Positions 7,301 through 11,696 of a stretch of DNA of 11,696 nucleotides are shown piece by piece. The position numbers and the translations under genes are program-made. Under the pieces are notes generated by a model that was not told where the DNA came from, did no database searches, and saw nothing but the letters and a program-made list of their open reading frames with translations. This stretch comes from an uncultured Bacteroidota bacterium. Lineage in GTDB: Bacteria > Bacteroidota > Bacteroidia > Chitinophagales > Chitinophagaceae. The DNA lies in contig CAIWHI010000955.1 in assembly GCA_903912435.1 (NCBI GenBank), positions 1 to 11,696 on the forward strand, read 5' to 3'. The number at the start of each line of letters is the position of its first letter. Positions within the stretch are counted from its first letter, which is position 1.

Positions 7301-10263
7301 TTACCGCTGGCACAGACCGGGTTTTTGAGACACGGAACGGGGGCGGAACCTGGAATGATCTATCAATAGGCTTACCATCGGGCCCGGTAAATGCGCTTGC
7401 CTATGATGAACAATCGCATTATTTGTTTGCCGGTACAGACCAGGGTGTTTATGCTTTTAATGTTGATAATGGCCCAATCAGTGCTTCCAATCCCTGGCAG
7501 TGTTATTCGCTCAATTTGCCAAATAGCTTTGTTACAGGCTTAGATATCAACCGGTGTACCGGAAAATTATATGTTTCAACCTATGGTAGAGGAGCATATG
7601 AAGCAGAACTACCACCAGACTATAACTGGAATGGCTCTTTGATGAGCGGCGGGTCATATGGCTCGTCTGGAATTGAGGATTTTTGTGATATTGATAAAAT
7701 TACAGGAACAAATACAGCACCCACCTTCTGGACCCAGGACAGGGATGAGGTGAGAACAGTATATATAGGGACTGGCAAGGCGCTGGTGATACAAAACTGC
7801 ACTATAAATATGGGGAGGAACAAAAATATTATTGTAGATGTAGGCGGCAGTTTAATCATTGACGGTGCTACGATTACCAATCTGTGCGGGGCTATGTGGG
7901 GCACGATATCTGTTTTAGGCGACCCCACAGCCGATCAGGATTTAAGCCATGCAAGCGACCCAATTACTTCCACATCAGCACCTTATTGCAACCAGGGATT
8001 TTTGAAGATACAAACATATACCGGAACACCCAACAGGGATCCGGTAATAGAAAATTCTTACTTAGGTATATTTATGGCGGGCCAGTATTATGATGGCTCA
8101 GATATTTGCGATTATTCCCCCGGTACAGAAGGCGGGTTACTATTTGCAGACAGGACCACATTTCACAATTGTGCATCAGGCGCATTTTTCTTACCCTACA
8201 ATAAGACCACTTATTCTTATATGAGCGACTGCCATTTTATAGCCGATGCACCTTTACAAAACAAATATTTCATAGATCATGCAACTGGTATCCCAAGACC
8301 TTACGGAATGTCAATAGGTGTATATGTGAACGGTAACTCAGGTATCAGTTTCTGGAATGACACGTTTGAAACAGTAAATAATACTACAATTGGGTTTTCA
8401 CCTGATATGGATTTACGTGGCAATGGATATATAGGGTATAATTCATACGCTTCGATAAATAGTTGTACATTTAATAATTTGACAAGGGGCGTACTCCATA
8501 CAGCCACATGGGGCCCTCCAGTTCAGGTTTTTGATGGTAAATTCAATGGTTGCTGGCGGTCTATAAGTAATGATGGAGGGTGGGGCTTCATTTGCCACAA
8601 GAATCAAATAATAAACGGAATAGAACCACTATTTTTTCCTTCTACATTTACCGGAACGACTCACCCTATGGGCATTAACGGAAATACGCTTGATTTTCAC
8701 ATAAGTGAAAATACTGTTACTCAATCCACAGCAGGTGGGGATTTTGGAATTATTGCCACGGGGAATACAGCCAATACCTTGTATAGAAATACAATAAATA
8801 ATTGCACCTATGGCATAAATGGAATATTTGGAATATATGACCTGTTCCAACTTAGATGTAACACTTTAAATAGCAGTATGATACCAATACGGATATTCTC
8901 TGCAGGTACTTATACACCTGAGGCTCAGGGAAATTGCATTGACCCAACAGGAAACCGATTCTATTTTTCATCTGGAACATCCCCTGTGCAAATACAAAAT
9001 TTAATTTCATCTACCACACTTAACTATAGTACTTATAGTAATGACCCTTATAAGTTGTATACATCAGCAATACTGAATGTGAATCCAATACCTTGCTCAA
9101 TTGAATGTGCTGATTTTAATGAATGCTGCCCTGAAAAACCTTTTGGCTTTTATAAAGTAAGAACATCAGGTGGTAATGGTATATCATTGGATGATGCAAT
9201 AAGTGGTTTGTCATTAGTAGACCAGCAAATTGCCAATTTGCAGATGCGCCTTAATTCTGGGCATGCTTCCACACTGTTGGCAGCAATAAATAATTTAAGT
9301 TTATCCAGTTCTGCAGTTACTAATACCTTATTAATGGCTGGTCCGTACCTGGGTGATGATGTATTAAAGGCCGCAATAGACCGTTCTACGCCATTAAATT
9401 ATGCAGATATTAAAAGCATAGTCCTCAATAATTCAGCTTTAAGCCAGCCGGTAGCAAATGAACTGGCCATTGTTGATACCCAGTTAAGTTCAGACACTGA
9501 CATTATAACTGCTCAAAATACAACATCTGTAAGGAGATTAGTGCAGGATAGCCTCCAAACTTATTCTACACAACAGAGCGAGTATATTTCTGCCCTTACA
9601 ATATATTATGATAGTGTACGAGACATGCAATCTGTGGCTCAATTGTATGCCACACACAGGCTATTTGAATCGGCATTTGGTTATTACCTGCGCCTCAATG
9701 ATCTTTCACATGCCCAAAATATGATTGATAGTATTCAGGATACACTTCTGTCTCATCTGATGACCATTCACTTACAGCATGTGACATCTGGAAAATCGCC
9801 TGATTCGTTATCAAGTTCAGATTCACTGACCATTGCTACCTTAGCGCAAAACAGGTCTACCCATGTAGGTGAAGTAGCCTATATCTGGTATAGACATGCG
9901 TATAATTTGCCATTTTTTGAGTATTTCCCATATGATTCGTTAAATGATTCAGTTGCAGAAAGGAAAAGCAAGATTAATTCAAAAAATGCCAATAATAATA
10001 TAGCCGATAAGCCCAATATCAGTATTTACCCTAACCCTGCAAAGGATAATGTTATGGTGGTCATCAATAATGGCAATTTCGGGCCGGGAAGCTATATCAC
10101 TGCTACTGATATTTATGGTCGGAAGGTATTTTCTACACAGGAGGCTACAAGCAATAAGCTGAATGTCAATACACAATCCTGGATAAGCGGGGTATATGTA
10201 TTTACTGTACATCTGAATGATGGTACGTATTATACATCAAAGGTTGTGATAAAGAAAGAATAA
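4324..10263 (+). CDS. Giant mosaic surface protein: Asp-box propeller, inserted jelly-roll-like domain, beta-helix, helical domain, T9SS sorting domain
   Basis: A 1979-residue exported protein. Signal peptide ~1-20 (ends TSYG). Residues ~35-66 hold the stretch that is duplicated upstream; YVRWKTFWAFR follows at 84-94, a kind of motif seen just after the signal in other T9SS propeller proteins. From ~143 (WQFIGP) to ~1097 is a sortilin/BNR-like propeller: WGGLWYTTN (199-207), Asp-box SPDNGATF (~270), TRNGGGTW (~1003) and the closing STYGRGAYEAEL (~1085-1097). A Cys triplet C394-x2-C397-x2-C400 precedes an insertion (~414-580) ending GTGYITLDDVSVIV that resembles a CBM4_9-type jelly roll. Residues ~1140-1580 look like a parallel beta-helix (ALVIQNCTI, GGSLIIDGATI, many Asn/Gly turns). 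A Cys cluster (1591, 1595, 1601, 1602) leads to a helical region (~1620-1880) of unknown function. T9SS type A domain from ~1899 (ISIYPNPAKDN, SGVYVFTV). No catalytic motif was seen. It is probably co-transcribed with the NHL gene. Binding or adhesion is inferred. Confidence 0.88.
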   Translation: MKKWLITSGIIVIYACTSYGQDSTIQTNRWRTYASDTSITYRQIVILCDSLFALAGYPDSTGIASDSSDTVASIDATETPYTDYVRWKTFWAFRTDVTTGKLHDFGADASAKMSSSSGATYNCAGTSALQSSLPALPPYIRGWQFIGPQNTYRNPDKVDGTDAGCGGVHWNSLDQHLGQVNEIIVNPDNPDQIYATDIWGGLWYTTNATLAPNNTWTCLSDNLASIAGIGVSNLFVDFSSTSHTLLCLVGVPASIAIQNPRKTIGIFYSPDNGATFTQLDISSGYTTADGPILDMKYWPGSTSTLKLLFITTQFKIIRLNITDPIHISSGIIKDMTDPYHGPWLQTTENQMNRFHGFMELSFLPSWPYNMYVATKSNVEYGLPVTSGIYRINNCHYCNNCTLNPLNITTATDYLGGSGSFIYSPGPFLYSSGWNYSSTDQNMQCIPTTTPASVEVPVIGSYLENMTYTISFKLVLPPHTRADVVLKDVKENNTYIPDWGTGTTPTPGEISGDYYIGPGYSYSVATTQGKYINDGPTTYTCTVTTTVTATHFVDRLEFVAYALSGYSGTGYITLDDVSVIVPFQNFLYNLVTSPALPDNILCITRNTNLNKLTNISDGSSFSVSSYDMPFYVSSSSVDVAALIKPSPTDGYIVYTYSNSSSVGPMVWKINMNTGVTTQDCSEAGALHVDARCLVPMRNTSGLFDDLYIGNDGGIARGTFNGTWTSLNGTGMKTILGFDIGSSIHTGEVGIAATDNGIIVSNAKDFSRWQYNFVNDGGQVKYGKRYTTSNSRFEGYSYASGFAMLQRTQINTVPVITASSLVRLSDYCSLTVGVPNLGKMVTTYNSEYIGTGVCGNNIYNVKSFLSGTGTTASPFILRYNNLTMGASFTTPDITHYTNGREPVQAIAPDLYDPNYVAAYMHDQSRDPQGYFAYSTNANSVTPTWTVVSNNPAWNTATNATTNWQGLINLVADPRPHYSGSFVNQKRLWGGAAGYFTAGTDRVFETRNGGGTWNDLSIGLPSGPVNALAYDEQSHYLFAGTDQGVYAFNVDNGPISASNPWQCYSLNLPNSFVTGLDINRCTGKLYVSTYGRGAYEAELPPDYNWNGSLMSGGSYGSSGIEDFCDIDKITGTNTAPTFWTQDRDEVRTVYIGTGKALVIQNCTINMGRNKNIIVDVGGSLIIDGATITNLCGAMWGTISVLGDPTADQDLSHASDPITSTSAPYCNQGFLKIQTYTGTPNRDPVIENSYLGIFMAGQYYDGSDICDYSPGTEGGLLFADRTTFHNCASGAFFLPYNKTTYSYMSDCHFIADAPLQNKYFIDHATGIPRPYGMSIGVYVNGNSGISFWNDTFETVNNTTIGFSPDMDLRGNGYIGYNSYASINSCTFNNLTRGVLHTATWGPPVQVFDGKFNGCWRSISNDGGWGFICHKNQIINGIEPLFFPSTFTGTTHPMGINGNTLDFHISENTVTQSTAGGDFGIIATGNTANTLYRNTINNCTYGINGIFGIYDLFQLRCNTLNSSMIPIRIFSAGTYTPEAQGNCIDPTGNRFYFSSGTSPVQIQNLISSTTLNYSTYSNDPYKLYTSAILNVNPIPCSIECADFNECCPEKPFGFYKVRTSGGNGISLDDAISGLSLVDQQIANLQMRLNSGHASTLLAAINNLSLSSSAVTNTLLMAGPYLGDDVLKAAIDRSTPLNYADIKSIVLNNSALSQPVANELAIVDTQLSSDTDIITAQNTTSVRRLVQDSLQTYSTQQSEYISALTIYYDSVRDMQSVAQLYATHRLFESAFGYYLRLNDLSHAQNMIDSIQDTLLSHLMTIHLQHVTSGKSPDSLSSSDSLTIATLAQNRSTHVGEVAYIWYRHAYNLPFFEYFPYDSLNDSVAERKSKINSKNANNNIADKPNISIYPNPAKDNVMVVINNGNFGPGSYITATDIYGRKVFSTQEATSNKLNVNTQSWISGVYVFTVHLNDGTYYTSKVVIKKE

Positions 10264-10318
10264 TTTGGTCATGAAAGTAAAATAAAGATAGATGAAGGAT
10301 GGGTTGGCATTCCCCAAT

Positions 10319-10349
10319 GGCACGAGTGTTCCAAAGGATCACTCGTGCC
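10319..10349. terminator. 14-bp-arm hairpin, possible bidirectional terminator or dispersed repeat
   Basis: The arm at 10319-10332 (GGCACGAGTGTTCC) pairs with 10336-10349 (GGATCACTCGTGCC), with one T-T mismatch and an AAA loop. It starts 56 bp after the giant-gene stop and sits between convergent genes, the right place for a terminator serving both. There is no T-run on either side, so it may instead be another member of the dispersed palindromes seen at 1990-2700. The stem is clear; the role is uncertain. Confidence 0.5.
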
Positions 10350-10445
10350 TACTAAAATCTGCCTGTCTATGTAAGGCATTCATTGAATAATAGCCCAATA
10401 ACAACTATATCCCTTTAGCGTACTGCAACAAATCCCCAAAATGTT

Positions 10446-10462
10446 GCACCCGCCCGGGGTGC
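10446..10462. repeat. Small GC-rich hairpin
   Basis: GCACCC (10446-10451) pairs with GGGTGC (10457-10462) around a 5-nt loop. It lies 73 bp beyond the LysR stop on that gene's strand, and could help end its transcript, but without a T-tract and with only 6 bp it may be chance. Confidence 0.3.
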
Positions 10463-10535
10463 TAAAACGGAAGTAGGGACACAATTGGCCACAAACCTTG
10501 CACTCCTAAATGACACTTAGCCTTGTTCTAAAGCC

Positions 10536-11459
10536 TCAATATTTTTCAAACCAATCGAATTTACTATGTATGATATTGTCTTTTTCTTTGGTAATATAGT
10601 CGAGGTAGGAACGGGCGGCGGAGGAGAATTTCTTATTTTTTAACCATATCAGGTGCCAGTTAGTTTGTATCGGAAAATTCTGAACGGGTATTATTTGTAG
10701 TTCGCCGGTAGTTAATTCATTTTTTATGCCTATCAGGGGCATTATTGATGAGCCAAGGCCGGCTATCACGGCCTGCTTCACTGCCTCGTTTGACGTTAAT
10801 TCCATTTTTTTAAGTACCGGTAATTTGTTTTCACTAATAAACCGCTCCATTACCAGCCGGGTGCCAGAGCCGGGTTCGCGGTAGATGAGGGGTAGCTGCT
10901 CAAATATGGAATAGTCATTTGTGTTCTTGTCAAATTTGGTTTGGGTGTTGGTTACAAGGTATAATTTGTTGAGCATCAGTTTCACACTTTCCACTGCCAG
11001 CGATTCGGGCAAGATGGAGACCAGCGAAAAATCCACCTCATTTTTCTCCAGGCTTTCTATTACTTTGGCCTTGTTGGTTACGTCCATGGCCAATTCAATT
11101 CCGTGGTGCATATTGAGGAAATCGGCCAGGAAATAGGGCATCACATATTTGCCGGTTGATACTATGGAGATTTTGAGGCGGCCTGTCAACTGCCCTTTAT
11201 GTGCCAGGGTTTTATAGTTGAGCTCATATACCCCTTCCAATATTTGCCCTGCGGCTGTGGCTATTTCATTGCCAAATTCGGTAATGTATAATTGCCTGCC
11301 TACTACCTCGGTAAGAGGCAGATCGAACTGGTCCTGGAAGTTTTTTAGTTGTATAGATACTGCGGGTTGGGTTAGGTGCAGCTCTTCTGACGCCTTGGTA
11401 ATACTGCCTGTCTGGGTCACTTTCAGGAAGATTTTGAGCTGGTTCAATGTGTAATTCAT
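10536..11459 (-). CDS. LysR-family transcriptional regulator (CbbR/YeiE-like)
   Basis: A 307-residue cytoplasmic DNA-binding regulator, the usual LysR length. The winged helix-turn-helix is at the N-terminus: NQLKIFLKV, then GSITKASEELHLTQPAVSIQ (18-37), the recognition-helix signature of the family, and VVGRQLYITEFG as the wing. Residues ~90-295 form the two-lobed periplasmic-binding-like effector domain (LKISIVSTGKYVMPYFL, then REPGSGTRL near 195, then SNEAVKQAVIAGLGSSIMP). The GSGTR segment and overall layout resemble the CbbR/YeiE branch, but the effector cannot be deduced. The start ATG at 11457-11459 opens directly on the HTH, and a TAACTTTG promoter box lies 25 bp upstream. It is divergent from purK with a 97-bp gap; LysR proteins often control a divergent neighbour and themselves, but a link with purine synthesis would be unusual and is unproven. 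Confidence 0.93.
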   Translation of the reverse strand: MNYTLNQLKIFLKVTQTGSITKASEELHLTQPAVSIQLKNFQDQFDLPLTEVVGRQLYITEFGNEIATAAGQILEGVYELNYKTLAHKGQLTGRLKISIVSTGKYVMPYFLADFLNMHHGIELAMDVTNKAKVIESLEKNEVDFSLVSILPESLAVESVKLMLNKLYLVTNTQTKFDKNTNDYSIFEQLPLIYREPGSGTRLVMERFISENKLPVLKKMELTSNEAVKQAVIAGLGSSIMPLIGIKNELTTGELQIIPVQNFPIQTNWHLIWLKNKKFSSAARSYLDYITKEKDNIIHSKFDWFEKY

Positions 11460-11483
11460 AAAAATATTTTATGGTAATCATTG

Positions 11484-11491
11484 CAAAGTTA
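11484..11491 (-). promoter_or_regulatory. -7 box (TAACTTTG) for the LysR gene
   Basis: On the minus strand TAACTTTG is an exact match to the Bacteroidota -7 consensus TAnnTTTG. It would place the transcript start near 11477 and give a leader of about 18 bases before the LysR ATG. The upstream element is weak: the nearest TTG is 26 nt away (11518-11520), longer than usual, so only the -7 part is well supported. Confidence 0.5.
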
Positions 11492-11556
11492 AATAAAAAC
11501 TAATGGATTTTATGATTCAATTTTGTGCCATCAAAAGCAAGAGATACCAAAAAAAT

Positions 11557-11696
11557 ATGCAAATGATGCTTGAAAATTTGAAAATAGGGATACTGGGAGG
11601 GGGGCAGCTAGGGGCTATGCTGCTAAGGTATGCTATAGATTTTGGCCTTAATGTATCAGTACTAGACAAGGATAGTGATGCCCCATGTGCCAGGCA
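11557..11696 (+). CDS. purK: 5-(carboxyamino)imidazole ribonucleotide synthase, N-terminal fragment (cut by window end)
   Basis: The first 46 codons read MQMMLENLKIGILGGGQLGA, then MLLRYAIDFGLNVSVLDKDS and DAPCAR. The IGILGGGQLG loop followed by a MLL helix and VLDKDSDAPC is the signature start of PurK, the ATP-grasp enzyme that joins bicarbonate to aminoimidazole ribonucleotide in de novo purine synthesis. The residue after GGGQLG is Ala, where Arg is common in the family. ATG 11557 is taken as start; ATG at 11563 or 11566 is equally possible, since no Shine-Dalgarno separates them. The catalytic ATP-grasp region lies outside the window. CAATTTTG (11518-11525) differs from the -7 consensus only at its first base but has no clear partner element, so I do not call it a promoter. 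Confidence 0.88.
   Translation, partial: MQMMLENLKIGILGGGQLGAMLLRYAIDFGLNVSVLDKDSDAPCAR

Larger units (their letters stand above)
10264..10535. other. Intergenic region between convergent genes
   Basis: These 272 bases separate the giant gene (+) from the LysR gene (-), whose stop codons face each other. The region holds a strong hairpin (10319-10349) and a small one (10446-10462), listed separately. I see no promoter, RNA gene or small coding frame with a credible start in it. Confidence 0.6.

Overview
The window looks like chromosomal DNA of a Bacteroidota bacterium, most likely of the Chitinophagaceae/Sphingobacteriia type. The signs are a Bacteroidota-style TonB-dependent receptor, two secreted proteins ending in type IX secretion system (T9SS) sorting domains (IYPNP...GVYxF), start codons without Shine-Dalgarno sequences in A/T-rich leaders, and promoter candidates of the Bacteroidota TTTG / TAnnTTTG kind. 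The family assignment is inference; no rRNA or marker gene is complete.

Layout. (1) Bases 2-1888 (+): the C-terminal part of a TonB-dependent outer-membrane receptor whose start lies outside the window. (2) Bases 1889-2956: about 1.07 kb with no credible gene, packed with unrelated perfect palindromes (arms of 14, 15, 8, 10 and 11 bp), a 15-bp tandem repeat and three copies of an 8-bp direct repeat. Near its end is a 96-bp decayed copy of the 5' coding region of the giant gene that starts 1.5 kb further on. (3) Bases 2957-10263 (+): a probable two-gene operon, 23 bp apart, behind one Bacteroidota-type promoter. The first gene encodes a six-blade NHL-repeat propeller and the second a 1979-residue mosaic surface protein (Asp-box propeller, an inserted jelly-roll-like domain, parallel beta-helix, helical domain). 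Both carry a signal peptide and a T9SS type A sorting domain. (4) Bases 10264-10535: a short intergenic region with a strong 14-bp-arm hairpin. (5) Bases 10536-11459 (-): a LysR-family regulator of the CbbR/YeiE-like kind. (6) From 11557 (+), divergent from it: the first 46 codons of purK (purine biosynthesis), cut by the window end.

How they fit together. The two operon proteins should be exported by Sec, carried over the outer membrane by T9SS, and anchored or released at the surface; propellers and beta-helices suggest binding of glycans or proteins, but no catalytic site is evident. The TonB receptor, LysR gene and purK are ordinary genes with no visible functional tie to the operon. I found no CRISPR array, defence system, integrase, transposase or RNA gene. 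The most unusual points are the in-frame 96-bp remnant of the giant gene, the palindrome cluster around it, a 10-G tract inside the NHL gene, and the domain order of the giant protein.
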